From positions 558,001 through 622,000 of the forward strand of contig JAWKLZ010000001.1 of assembly GCA_041392475.1 (NCBI GenBank): DNA of 64,000 nt. Reading direction: 5' to 3'. Made by a program: the position numbers and the translations under genes. Source of the DNA: Chitinophagales bacterium. GTDB lineage: Bacteria; Bacteroidota; Bacteroidia; Chitinophagales; UBA2359. Under the pieces are notes generated by a model. The model was not told the origin of the DNA and did not search any database. It saw only the letters and a program-made list of their open reading frames with translations. Positions 46,698 to 55,658 of this stretch are shown here, in pieces; position 1 is the stretch's first letter; every line of letters begins with the position of its first letter.

Positions 46698-46751
46698 GTT
46701 TTCTATTTAGGGTTCAGACTATTATTCAATAGCGCATTTTGAAGGGAAAAA

Positions 46752-47540
46752 TTATTCATTTTCCTCAATATTTTTCTCTGTTTCTAAGGCAATGTTATCA
46801 CCATCTTTGAGCAAATACAGTTGTTTTGTGCTATCTGCAATATTGATAACAAATTTGTTGGCTGCAATATTCTGTCGGTGATGCTTTTTTTCACGACCTT
46901 CTACCCAATCAACCGATACATGGTTGGGACCGATATAAAAAGGCACTTCAATGCTGTTTTGTTCACCGTCTTTTTCAGAATCAAAATGATAACTTGTAAA
47001 TCCGCCACTATTGACTTTGAAGTGAATAAAGGTATTGGGAGAGAGTAAACTATCTTCAATGTGTACTTCAATGTTTTGCTTGAGAGGTTCGGTTTTATCT
47101 TTGGCTATTTTACGAACCATTGCATCAATTTTTTCAAATCTTTTAATATATTTTTTACGAATAAAACTCGTACCTGCATCACTTTTCTGAACTTGTTTTC
47201 CGTTTGCTCGAATGTTGATACTTGTACCGCCTCTATCATAGACCATCTCTTTTTTCTCCTTGATGCTGTTAAATTTTTGTTTTACGCATAGTTGATAGAT
47301 GCTGTCTAATTCTTTGTCCGTGAGTTGAAAATAAACTTTGTTGTGTGCATTAAACACATGGTAGTCGATATTAGAACTATCGCTGGAAAGTTCAATACTA
47401 TATCCCGTTGGCATCATTCCTCCGTGATCGCTCAGTCTGATAGAAAAATCTGATGGACGCTCCTTAGGCATTGAAGAGCAGCTGAAGAGTGTAAGCCAAA
47501 AAGAGAAAAGAATAGGGGTGGCAAAATTTATTTTTTTCAT
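46752..47540 (-). CDS. Lipoprotein of unknown function
   Basis: 262 residues starting at the ATG at 47540, with lipobox TLFSC (Cys21). An earlier start at 47561 would add seven residues before the signal. The mature part is polar and beta-rich; two halves can be seen, about 25-130 (with VYFQLTDKELDSIYQLCVKQKF) and about 145-240 (SPNTFIHFKVNSGGFTSYHF). No motif recognised. It precedes the 790-residue secreted gene in the same direction, so the two may work together at the envelope. Confidence 0.65.
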   Translation of the reverse strand: MKKINFATPILFSFWLTLFSCSSMPKERPSDFSIRLSDHGGMMPTGYSIELSSDSSNIDYHVFNAHNKVYFQLTDKELDSIYQLCVKQKFNSIKEKKEMVYDRGGTSINIRANGKQVQKSDAGTSFIRKKYIKRFEKIDAMVRKIAKDKTEPLKQNIEVHIEDSLLSPNTFIHFKVNSGGFTSYHFDSEKDGEQNSIEVPFYIGPNHVSVDWVEGREKKHHRQNIAANKFVINIADSTKQLYLLKDGDNIALETEKNIEENE

Positions 47541-47622
47541 GGTTTTTGAATTTATAAACATTACACAGTCTTTAGGCTTTAAATTATTAAACTACGAATC
47601 AATATACAAAAAGAAATAATTT

Positions 47623-48336
47623 ATGCGGCAAATAAACCTTTTTATCTTATTGGCAACTGTGATATTTTTACAGGTTGGCTGCAAAAAAGAAAACCCTACA
47701 AACATGACACCAAATCCACCTATTTCAGAAACTTCCGAAATACTTTATCTTGCTTTGGGGGACTCTTATACGATTGGTCAATCTGTTGAAGAGGCTGAAC
47801 GTTGGCCCATACAATTGGCGAAGAACTTACAGTTGGTAGGTATTGAAGTAGCAGATCCTCAGTTGATTGCGAAGACAGGTTGGACTACTGCTAATTTAAA
47901 AGATGCGATTGATGAAGCTGAATTGGAAAATAATTTTGATCTTGTTTCGCTGCTGATTGGCGTGAATAATCAGTATCAAGGGAAAAGTATTGAACAATAT
48001 AAAGTAGAGTTTGAAGAACTGCTGATAACTGCGGTGAAATTGGCAAAAGACAACAAAAAAAGGGTCTTCGTGGTTTCGATTCCCGACTATGGTGCTACAC
48101 CATTTGGAGCTGCAAATGCAGCTGCAATCGGATCAGAAATTGACGCTTTCAATGTTATTAACAAGCAAATCACCGATAAATACAGTATTCAGTACTTTGA
48201 TATTACACCTATTTCTCGACAAGCAAAAGACAATCCTGCATTGACTGCAAAGGATGGATTACATCCTTCTGGCGAAATGTATCGACTGTGGGTAGAGTTG
48301 ATATTGGAGGAGGTGAAAGGAATGTTGGCAAAATAA
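47623..48336 (+). CDS. SGNH/GDSL-family hydrolase, lipoprotein
   Basis: A 237-residue esterase or lipase-like enzyme. Lipobox LQVGC places Cys20 as lipid site. Block I is ALGDSYTIG with nucleophile Ser48, block III includes GVNNQYQG near 116, and block V is KDGLHPSG with Asp211 and His214 completing the triad. Substrate is likely an acyl or acetyl ester in the periplasm or at the cell surface. Divergent from the lipoprotein at 46752. Confidence 0.9.
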   Translation: MRQINLFILLATVIFLQVGCKKENPTNMTPNPPISETSEILYLALGDSYTIGQSVEEAERWPIQLAKNLQLVGIEVADPQLIAKTGWTTANLKDAIDEAELENNFDLVSLLIGVNNQYQGKSIEQYKVEFEELLITAVKLAKDNKKRVFVVSIPDYGATPFGAANAAAIGSEIDAFNVINKQITDKYSIQYFDITPISRQAKDNPALTAKDGLHPSGEMYRLWVELILEEVKGMLAK

Positions 48337-48711
48337 AATGAAAATGAAAAAACACACTGATAAATAGTTTTAGACTTTGGACGAGGGAGCAGAGATGCGA
48401 GAAGTTAGACATTAATCAATTGATAATGAATAATTTACGATTAAACGACAAAAGCAGGCAAATCTTTGATTACCAAATCTTTACATCTTACTTCCTGCTT
48501 CTTACTTCTTTCGTCCAAAGTCCAAAACAGTTGTTTGAGGAATATTAATTGTTAAGATAAATATGGCTGACTACTTAGTATAGTTATTTTTATATAAATT
48601 CGCTCTTCAAACAACCTATTACAGTAATTAGTCTATTAGTGACTGGTTATTGGTTTTACAAAACATTATTTATCAGAATTTTTACTGTACTATCAGAATA
48701 CTATTTGCACC
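48337..48711. other. 375-base spacer with MITE-like element
   Basis: Lacks a gene. It holds the 162-bp imperfect palindrome at 48367-48528 and, further on, a copy of the dispersed sequence ATTAGTGACTGGT (48635-48647). No promoter of the phylum type could be identified confidently before the gene at 48712. Confidence 0.5.
48367..48528. repeat. MITE-like imperfect palindrome
   Basis: The outer 18 bases at each end (48367-48384 and 48511-48528) are inverted copies with one mismatch. Complementarity continues inward for about another 30 bases in a patchy way, many differences being transitions that keep G-U pairing in RNA. No coding capacity. The structure fits a small non-autonomous inverted-repeat element; copies elsewhere are not testable in this window, and no target-site duplication is obvious. 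Confidence 0.5.
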
Positions 48712-49359
48712 ATGAATAATAGACTTGTTTTTTGCCTTATTTTATGTTTTGTCATTTATTTTGTTGCTTGTAACAATGATTCAACAAACTCCAACGATGG
48801 CAATGATTCAAAAACAGATAGCATTGAAGTAGTTGCAAATATCCAGACAAATGATTCTTTAATGGATACGATTGCAGCAAATGATACCGTAGCCGTGAAT
48901 AGTTACAGCATTGCAGACAATAAAATGCTGACTCCCCCACAAAGTATATCAGATTATGAACCCAATGAGCGAGGTATTTATGAAATCAATTGGTTGACAC
49001 TCACAGACATTAAGTTTGAAGAAAAAATTGCAGCCCAAGACAGTGCCTTGTATTTATATCCTACATTTGGTCAAATCGTAAAATCATTGGATGGTAAAAA
49101 GGTGTCTATCAAAGGATTCATTATTCCCGTAGATGTAGAAACCCATTACTATGTCTTATCAGCTAATCCCTTTAGTGCTTGCTTTTTTTGTGGAAAAGCA
49201 GGGCCAGAATCTATTTTGGAATTGCAATTAAAGGCTAATCCTTCAAAAGCATACGAACTGGATGCTTTTCGTACTTTTGAAGGTACTTTCGAGTTGAACG
49301 GAACAGATGTAGATCACTGTAATTATATTTTGAAGAAAGCCGTTTTGGTGAAGGAGTAG
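48712..49359 (+). CDS. Lipoprotein with C-terminal DUF3299-like domain
   Basis: 215 residues with lipobox YFVAC (Cys20) and a Asn/Ser/Asp-rich linker to about 75. The C-terminal domain, about 90-213, has INWLTLTDIKFE, LDGKKVSIKGFIIPV and the cysteine pair in SACFFCGKAGPES (Cys157, Cys160), the layout of periplasmic DUF3299-type proteins. The CxxC suggests binding of a metal or haem, or redox chemistry; none is proven. Convergent with the membrane protein at 49413. Confidence 0.7.
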   Translation: MNNRLVFCLILCFVIYFVACNNDSTNSNDGNDSKTDSIEVVANIQTNDSLMDTIAANDTVAVNSYSIADNKMLTPPQSISDYEPNERGIYEINWLTLTDIKFEEKIAAQDSALYLYPTFGQIVKSLDGKKVSIKGFIIPVDVETHYYVLSANPFSACFFCGKAGPESILELQLKANPSKAYELDAFRTFEGTFELNGTDVDHCNYILKKAVLVKE

Positions 49360-49412
49360 TTTTAGCTAAAAGAATATTGACTTTCAGTTGATTATATTTT
49401 ATTTTTCATCTT

Positions 49413-50405
49413 TTATTCTTGATTTTTATCTATCAAAACCAAAGCAGCAGGCATAAACACCAAAACCGTAGGCACTAAGAACAGGCGACTTTCATGACAA
49501 GCCGTCATGCTGTAATGAATGACAAACCAAATCGGGACAATTACCCAAAACAATAGCTTCAATCGAGTAGGTAAATACCTGAAAACCATAAAAGTCAATA
49601 AAGGCAAGATATTGAACATACCGAAAGTCCAAAAATGCGTGTGACCCAAATAGCAGTTGAGCCACAAAATATAAGAAATATCTGGTGCAACACGTTGGGG
49701 ATAACCATAATGCATCCGTAAACTCACAATAATGGCTACAAATAATACTAAACAAAGTGCGCCTACCTTCAATTGAGGCAAAGAGTGAACCCTACTTTGT
49801 AGTCCATTCCAGTTTACCGAATCAACCATCAGAAAAATCGGAATCAATACAGCCGTTTCTCTATTGAAAGCAGCCAAAATACACAGTGGAACAAACCACC
49901 ACAAAGGACGCTCATACCACAAACAAACTGCAGCCAACAAAAAGAAAATAACATCCAAATAGGTGCTGAAACTCAAATCACTATCAAAAACGGCACGAGA
50001 CATGGCATATGATAGTGGAATGAAGGCAAACAGAATGAGGTAAGAATTTGCAGTAAATTTTCGATAAAAAAGGTAAGCCAAACCAAAGATGACAAGGTGT
50101 TCTAAAAAGCGAAAACCCATGAAAACTGCAAAATAAGTCTTGGCAGTCGACAAGCCCAAAGTCAAGCCTATTTGTGCCAAGACTTCAATGGCATAAGGAG
50201 CAAGAACACGGTATTGCCACGGATTGAAGAAAGGAGATTCTCCCGCCAATAAGCGTTGGTGTCGGTCATATTGCATCGTGTCTATGATGTTGGTATAGCC
50301 CATTTCAAAATAATGACTCGCCAAAGCATAGCCGCTTAACAATACAATGCACAATGCAAAACCCACAATTGTTCCTATATTTGTTGAGACCTTATTTATG
50401 CCCAT
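49413..50405 (-). CDS. Polytopic membrane protein, glycosyltransferase-like, unknown
   Basis: 330 residues from the ATG at 50405, with about eight to nine hydrophobic segments. The first lumenal loop after helix 1 (TMQYDRHQRLLAGESPFFNPWQYRVLAPYAIE) resembles the loop that follows the first helix in GT-C-type or mannosyltransferase-like membrane proteins found near exopolysaccharide or mycofactocin-type genes. There is no firm family call. It is divergent by 45 bases from the GT-C-like gene at 50451 and both neighbour a GT2 gene, so a shared role in surface glycan assembly is likely. Confidence 0.6.
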   Translation of the reverse strand: MGINKVSTNIGTIVGFALCIVLLSGYALASHYFEMGYTNIIDTMQYDRHQRLLAGESPFFNPWQYRVLAPYAIEVLAQIGLTLGLSTAKTYFAVFMGFRFLEHLVIFGLAYLFYRKFTANSYLILFAFIPLSYAMSRAVFDSDLSFSTYLDVIFFLLAAVCLWYERPLWWFVPLCILAAFNRETAVLIPIFLMVDSVNWNGLQSRVHSLPQLKVGALCLVLFVAIIVSLRMHYGYPQRVAPDISYILWLNCYLGHTHFWTFGMFNILPLLTFMVFRYLPTRLKLLFWVIVPIWFVIHYSMTACHESRLFLVPTVLVFMPAALVLIDKNQE

Positions 50406-50450
50406 CAATGGTTTTCATTTTGGTTTCTATTCTGAATTTTTCTTAAAAAG

Positions 50451-51650
50451 ATGGTGAAGTTACAAAACAATTACAATTGGGATGTGGAAGCAATGTTGTT
50501 TACAGTGTTGTTGATAGGCTATTTTGTGGCTTATTTGCTGCCCATGTTGTTCACTGCTTGCGACAATGTGCAAATGGCTTCGGTATTTTATCCTGACGAA
50601 GGGCGGTATGTGCAAGTTATTCGTGGAGGATTGGAGGCGCAGACCTTGCGGATACATTTTGTAAGTTACGGTCATTTTTTCTTCAATTTGGTGTTGATAC
50701 CGTTATTATTTTTGCAGCAATTTTTCATTATTACCGATGTGCATATTTTGTTGGCATTGAGAGTTATAAGCTGGATATTTGGTTTAGGAAGCGTGGGTTT
50801 GACTTTTATGATAGCAAGGCGATTTTTTGGAAGATGGACAGCTTGGTTGAGTGCTTGTTTGATGATGTTTATTCCACTTACCCTCTTAGAATACAGTACA
50901 ATTGCTCATCCCGATACTTTACAGTTGTTTTTCATTTTGGCGAGTCTGTATTTCACATGTATGTTGGCAGAGGAATTCAATACCAAGTATTTGCTATGGG
51001 CAAGTGGTATGGCAGGCTTGGCTTTTTCGGCAAAATATGCGGGTATTTTGCTGCTGCCTTTGATTGCTTTTGTTTTTGGACTTCAATTGTACCGTGCAGA
51101 AAGCTTGGAGGAGCCGCCAAAAATCGAAAAAAGGGTAAGCCAGATGCTCGGTTTTTTTATTGTAACTTTTTTATTTTCAGGTATCTTATTGCAGCAATCG
51201 GTGGTAACATTTCTTTTCAGTACAGACGGTCATATAGAAAGTGATTGGATTGGAGATACCATTGAGCTTGTTAGAATAGGATTATTCTTGATAACCTTAT
51301 TGTTTGTAATTTTATATTATTTGAATTGGCGTAAACTTTCTAATTCAAAGCAAAATAAATTTCAATTCGGCTTTTATTATAGCACGATTTCTTTGATGGT
51401 TTTTGGACTTGCATTCGTAGTTTCTTCTCCCAATTCATTGCTCGAATTGCAGTTTATCCAAGGATTGTTGTATGAAGGACACAATACCCGAACAGGTGGA
51501 TTTTTTACAGCCAATAGTTGGCAGATTGCAGAACAGTGGTTTGATATTTTGACCTCCAAATACTTATTGGGCTTTGGATTGTTTGTGTTGGGTTTGGCCG
51601 CTTCTTTTTGGAATCTTTGGAGTAGAAAACCCAAAATGGTTAAAACTTAA
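50451..51650 (+). CDS. GT-C-type (PMT_2/GT39-like) membrane glycosyltransferase
   Basis: 399 residues with about ten hydrophobic segments. The acidic pair Asp49-Glu50 in YPDEGRYV sits in the first periplasmic loop, where PMT/ArnT-type enzymes keep a catalytic DE motif, and HPD near 148 follows the family pattern. It would transfer a sugar from a polyprenyl-phosphate donor on the periplasmic side. It is shorter than typical members (often above 480 residues) and lacks a soluble C-terminal domain; the stop lies four bases from the convergent GT2 stop and I see no frameshift. Confidence 0.72.
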   Translation: MVKLQNNYNWDVEAMLFTVLLIGYFVAYLLPMLFTACDNVQMASVFYPDEGRYVQVIRGGLEAQTLRIHFVSYGHFFFNLVLIPLLFLQQFFIITDVHILLALRVISWIFGLGSVGLTFMIARRFFGRWTAWLSACLMMFIPLTLLEYSTIAHPDTLQLFFILASLYFTCMLAEEFNTKYLLWASGMAGLAFSAKYAGILLLPLIAFVFGLQLYRAESLEEPPKIEKRVSQMLGFFIVTFLFSGILLQQSVVTFLFSTDGHIESDWIGDTIELVRIGLFLITLLFVILYYLNWRKLSNSKQNKFQFGFYYSTISLMVFGLAFVVSSPNSLLELQFIQGLLYEGHNTRTGGFFTANSWQIAEQWFDILTSKYLLGFGLFVLGLAASFWNLWSRKPKMVKT

Positions 51651-51653
51651 ACC

Positions 51654-52880
51654 TCATTTTCTTAGTGCAATTTCTCTGAAAGCCAACAACATATCTTTAC
51701 TATCTTTTACTTCAATGCAAGTAATTAGTTCTTTCAATAAATGCTTTGCAGCCACTTCAACGGCAATGTTTGGATGATAATAATCCCTCGCAAAATGGAC
51801 ATATTTCATAACCATAAAAGCATTGAACCATTTGAAAAAACGTGTGTGAAAGGTACAGTAGTTGCTGGTATTGTTGCGAATTTCATTAAGTTTTTTGTTG
51901 AAATTAATTTGTAATGCAAAGTTAAATATTGACTTTGGTAATTCTTTCATGAGGCTCGAAAATTGAGATGAGTCGACTTCATAGTATTTTGTTAATTGAA
52001 GGAAAAAGAATTTTAAATCTACAAAAGATTGAAAATGATAGGTTTGGTAAATAGGAGAGGAGTTGGATTGTTGTAATATGTCTGCAATAGCCTTGCCTGT
52101 TCCGAAAGGCACACGATCAGAAATACGAGGCGAGGGAATGACACAAGTTGTATTCAATTCCGAAAAATGACCCAATGGAGTGAATTTGTGAAGAAAGTAA
52201 AAATCTTCCCCAGCTTTTCGGCGATTCATCCCGCCTTGTTGTCGATAAGCATTTGAACGCACAGCCATACTCGATCCAATAGTTTGGTAAGCATACGGAA
52301 ACCCCGCCCATTTTTGGGCTTCAATGTAGTACCTTAGGTGTAATTCATATTGGACAATAGCTTGATAAACCTCCTCAGAAAATTCAGTTCCAGCAATCGG
52401 ATGTTCAAAATGGATGCTACAAGCCTGTGTTTTGGGATATTGCAGGAAATGAGTCTCCAATGCTTCAAAATAATTTTTATTACATTGACTATCTCCATCG
52501 AAACAAGCAATGATGCCTTTGGGATTACTTACACTTTCAAGACGTTGTGCAGCTTCATCCATACCGATTTTGCGTGCCAAACCAACGCCTGCATGTTTAG
52601 GAGATAATTGTGGGTAATGTCGAATTAAAAATTGCAGCCATGAATGACTTTGATGATTTGCCCATTTTTGAGCATCCTCATAAGTTCGCAAATTTTGGAG
52701 TTGAATCTCAAGAGGAGAGTTCATTGAACCATTGATGATTACAATGACTTCAACAGTACATTTTGGAGCATTGCAGTTAGACAAGGATTGAAGGCTGCGA
52801 ATCAACTGATTCTCATTGTAACAAGGAATCACCACAACTATTCCTAAGTTATTGAGAGGGGGGTTGTGTTCAATTTCCAT
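51654..52880 (-). CDS. Glycosyltransferase family 2
   Basis: 408 residues with a GT-A fold: VVVIPCYNENQLIRSLQSL at the start, the metal/donor motif FDGDSQC (Asp128, Asp130) and a C-terminal acceptor segment KAGEDFYFLHKF where GED is the usual catalytic ED triad. No membrane helices are evident, so it acts on the cytoplasmic face. The C-terminal 120 residues are helical and unassigned. It is convergent with the GT-C-like gene and divergent by 105 bases from miaE. Confidence 0.88.
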   Translation of the reverse strand: MEIEHNPPLNNLGIVVVIPCYNENQLIRSLQSLSNCNAPKCTVEVIVIINGSMNSPLEIQLQNLRTYEDAQKWANHQSHSWLQFLIRHYPQLSPKHAGVGLARKIGMDEAAQRLESVSNPKGIIACFDGDSQCNKNYFEALETHFLQYPKTQACSIHFEHPIAGTEFSEEVYQAIVQYELHLRYYIEAQKWAGFPYAYQTIGSSMAVRSNAYRQQGGMNRRKAGEDFYFLHKFTPLGHFSELNTTCVIPSPRISDRVPFGTGKAIADILQQSNSSPIYQTYHFQSFVDLKFFFLQLTKYYEVDSSQFSSLMKELPKSIFNFALQINFNKKLNEIRNNTSNYCTFHTRFFKWFNAFMVMKYVHFARDYYHPNIAVEVAAKHLLKELITCIEVKDSKDMLLAFREIALRK

Positions 52881-52985
52881 AAGATAGATTGTGGTTTAAA
52901 TTTTTGAAAAAGCAATTGCAAGTCATTAATTACTAAAGCAAATGTCGTATTTTTAGGCAAATTGAATAGAAAATATACTGAAACT

Positions 52986-53570
52986 ATGAAATTAAATCTT
53001 GATTTAGCTTGTCAAAGTAAACCAGAATGGATTGAAGCAGTGATGAATGACTTTAGTAGTTTTTTGCAAGATCATGCCGATTGTGAGCGCAAAGCATCTT
53101 CAATGGCCATGAGTTTTGTAGCAAAATATCCAGACCGAGTGGAGATTATTCCTGAACTTATAGCGACAGCGGTGGAAGAATTGGAGCATTTTCAACAGGT
53201 ATATGAATTGATGGAGAAGCGAGGCATACAATTAGCCCATCAAATCAAAGGTGATTCGTATGTGCAGGAATTGGTGAAGTTTTGCAGACATGGAAAAGAT
53301 GACCGATTGATGGATAGATTGTTATTGGCCTCAGTAGTGGAAACTCGTGGTGCAGAACGTTTCAAAATGGTTTCGGATGCACAAGATGACCCTGAAATGC
53401 ACCGCTTTTACAAAATATTGTGGGCTTCGGAAGCAAAGCATGGACATATTTTTGTGAAAATGGCCTTGAATTATTATGACAAAGATGTTGTTTACAAACG
53501 TTTAGAGGAGTTTGTAGAGAAGGAAGCGCAGGTAATCAATGGTTTAGAAATTCGAGCAGCATTGCATTGA
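52986..53570 (+). CDS. miaE: tRNA-(2-methylthio-N6-isopentenyl-A37) hydroxylase
   Basis: A 194-residue diiron ferritin-like oxygenase that hydroxylates the isopentenyl group of ms2i6A37 in tRNA. Iron ligands are seen in the expected order: CERKASS, EELEHF, ETRGAERF and SEAKHGHIF supply the Glu and His residues. The ATG at 52986 starts MKLNLDLAC; an upstream start at 52962 adds eight unrelated residues. Its stop directly abuts that of the convergent gene at 53571. Confidence 0.9.
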   Translation: MKLNLDLACQSKPEWIEAVMNDFSSFLQDHADCERKASSMAMSFVAKYPDRVEIIPELIATAVEELEHFQQVYELMEKRGIQLAHQIKGDSYVQELVKFCRHGKDDRLMDRLLLASVVETRGAERFKMVSDAQDDPEMHRFYKILWASEAKHGHIFVKMALNYYDKDVVYKRLEEFVEKEAQVINGLEIRAALH

Positions 53571-55031
53571 TTAATCAAATTGATAATTGAAACTTGCTCT
53601 TAATCCTATCAACAAACTATTGGAGGTATTGGCTGTCGGAAAAACAGGCTTGTATTTGGAATCTGAACTTGTGCTTAAGCTCGTTCGTGCGCCAAAGGTG
53701 AGGAAGTAATTTTTATTGAGATAAAAGTCATAGTCTAAACCCAATACAAAACCCCAACTACTCAACTGCAACAAGTCTTCTTGAACAACAGGATTGTTGA
53801 TGTTGATTTCAGCAGACTTCAACATACCGTATTGAATACCTGTAATGTAGTTGATAACCAATGGCTGTTTGGTTAAAGAGAACATTCGCTGGTTGCGGTA
53901 CTTCAAGAGGACAGGAAAATAAGTGTAGGTGAGATTGATGTCCGTGTTGGAATTTCTTGAAGAAGTGCGATATACGGCTTCTTTGGAGAACTTTTGTCCT
54001 TGCTCAGAATTGACTATCCATTCCAATTGAAGGCCCCATTTGTTGCTAAACTCGTATCCCATCGCAACTCCATAGGAGTAACCAAAATCCAATTGATGTA
54101 TTAAGTTGCTGTTTTGTGTAACAGTTTCTTTCAAAGCTGGGTTCAGAATCCAGTTATTGTGAGCAGAGGTGAACCCACCAATATGAAAACCTTTTGTTAA
54201 ATCAAGATGTTGACGGTAACGAGACATAATTGCATCTCGTTCTGTGCCTACAAACAACTCTTTATCGTTAGCATTGATGTCAATATCTGGCTCATCCAAC
54301 AGTGCAATAGGCATACTTTGAATAGCCTCTAAGTCAGTAACTAAATCCCTCAATGTACCCTCTGATGAAGAAATTTTTTGGTCTAATGAATTAGTAGCAG
54401 TCAAGGGTGATGATGACAAATTGTAAAGTCCAAAATAGTGTGTAGCGTCTGAAATACTTTTTGTGTTAACTCCAATTGTATTGAAGTTCGAATAAAAAGG
54501 TGTATTAACGGGCATGGACTCCCAACGAGAAATTGAAAAGTAAGGAGAAGAGTTGCCATCATCAAAATGGAACAAATGTGTGTGTGCAATACTTGATTTT
54601 ACTTCCAAATCATTTGCACTAGATGTACTACTCGTAGTGAAACTGCTTGCGTGTGTGTGTGCAATATGTTGATCAACATTAACTTTATTATCATTAGAAG
54701 GATTTGAATTTATTCTTGATGATATGTTATAATCAGGAGAAAAAGGAATCACTATAGCATAAGGTGTATTATTGCGGTCTACGACTTCTTGTGTGTTTAT
54801 AGCAATATTTGAAATGTTATTGTTTGAAGTAGAAGTACTCTTTGTTGAAATGTATAATAAAGAACCAATTAACACTAGAACACCAATCACTGTAGAAGTA
54901 ATAAATGCAGGCTTCCGATAGAAGGGGATGGGTAATGGCAAATCCATGTTTTCCCAAATACTTGAAGAAGGAAATACTTCGAAGTCCTTTAGGTTTTCTC
55001 GGAAAATATCGTCTATGTGATATTTAGACAT
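53571..55031 (-). CDS. Membrane partner of ECF sigma factor with beta-barrel-like C-terminal domain
   Basis: 486 residues. The N-terminal cytosolic segment DDIFRENLKDFEVFPSSSIWENM follows a pattern seen in proteins encoded right after ECF sigma factors in this phylum, and one transmembrane helix lies about 40-62 (ITSTVIGVLVLIGSLLYIS). A Ser/Asn/Thr-rich linker with two IAHTH repeats (about 123-172) joins a C-terminal domain, about 275-486, that looks like an outer-membrane beta-barrel (alternating aromatic strands, FSYGVAMGYEFSNKW, last residues SFNYQFD). It overlaps the sigma gene by eight bases. It may act as the anti-sigma factor, but that is inferred from context. Confidence 0.7.
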   Translation of the reverse strand: MSKYHIDDIFRENLKDFEVFPSSSIWENMDLPLPIPFYRKPAFITSTVIGVLVLIGSLLYISTKSTSTSNNNISNIAINTQEVVDRNNTPYAIVIPFSPDYNISSRINSNPSNDNKVNVDQHIAHTHASSFTTSSTSSANDLEVKSSIAHTHLFHFDDGNSSPYFSISRWESMPVNTPFYSNFNTIGVNTKSISDATHYFGLYNLSSSPLTATNSLDQKISSSEGTLRDLVTDLEAIQSMPIALLDEPDIDINANDKELFVGTERDAIMSRYRQHLDLTKGFHIGGFTSAHNNWILNPALKETVTQNSNLIHQLDFGYSYGVAMGYEFSNKWGLQLEWIVNSEQGQKFSKEAVYRTSSRNSNTDINLTYTYFPVLLKYRNQRMFSLTKQPLVINYITGIQYGMLKSAEININNPVVQEDLLQLSSWGFVLGLDYDFYLNKNYFLTFGARTSLSTSSDSKYKPVFPTANTSNSLLIGLRASFNYQFD

Positions 55032-55596
55032 AAGCTTCTTTAACAGTGTTGCTGTTGTATAATTCGTGTACTTTTTTCTGTAAAATGTATCTAGCTCTAG
55101 CTAATTGTGATTTTGAAGTACCCTCACTAATTTCAAGCATATCAGCAATTTCTTTGTGTGAGTACCCTTCAATGACATACAAGTTGAAGACCGTTCGATA
55201 ACCAGGTGACAAACTTTGTACCATTTTCATCAAATCCTTTGCAGCAAGGTTTTCTATCGTGTGATCATCAATCACATCAAAGTGCGAATTGTTGACATCC
55301 ATGATGGGATACATAGGAACCGATTTACGAAAATGTTCAATGGCCGTGTTCACAAAGATACGCCGAATCCATCCTTCAAATGAGCCTTCAAATCTAAACT
55401 TGTGAACATTTTTGAAAATTTTCACAAAGCCCTCTTGTAGAATGTCTTCTGCACTGTGATAATCACTGGCATATCGCAAGCAAATGGAAAACATTTTGGG
55501 AGAAAACTTTGCATAAAGCAACTCCTGAAATTTTCGTTTGCGAGCAATACAGCCTTGAATAAGTTTTTTATCTGGGATGTCGTTTTTAAACATCAT
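55024..55596 (-). CDS. ECF-type RNA polymerase sigma factor
   Basis: 190 residues. Region 2, about 20-95, has FSICLRYASDYHSAEDILQEGFVKIF and GWIRRIFVNTAIEHFRK. Region 4, about 125-180, has LSPGYRTVFNLYVIEGYSHKEIADMLEISEGTSKSQLARAR, a classical ECF helix-turn-helix. The start MMFKND leaves the choice between two adjacent ATG codons. It overlaps the downstream membrane-partner gene by eight bases, implying coupled translation and a sigma/anti-sigma unit. Confidence 0.92.
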   Translation of the reverse strand: MMFKNDIPDKKLIQGCIARKRKFQELLYAKFSPKMFSICLRYASDYHSAEDILQEGFVKIFKNVHKFRFEGSFEGWIRRIFVNTAIEHFRKSVPMYPIMDVNNSHFDVIDDHTIENLAAKDLMKMVQSLSPGYRTVFNLYVIEGYSHKEIADMLEISEGTSKSQLARARYILQKKVHELYNSNTVKEAYV

Positions 55597-55658
55597 ACGA
55601 TTTTATAGAGCGAAAATTAGATGAAAACGTTGTATGTCCCCTTGTTTTACCCTCCAAA

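Noticed and set aside
54573..54665. GT-rich direct repeats considered as a CRISPR-like or tandem array
   Set aside because: Only two copies, in frame within a coding region and at irregular context; no spacer-repeat structure.
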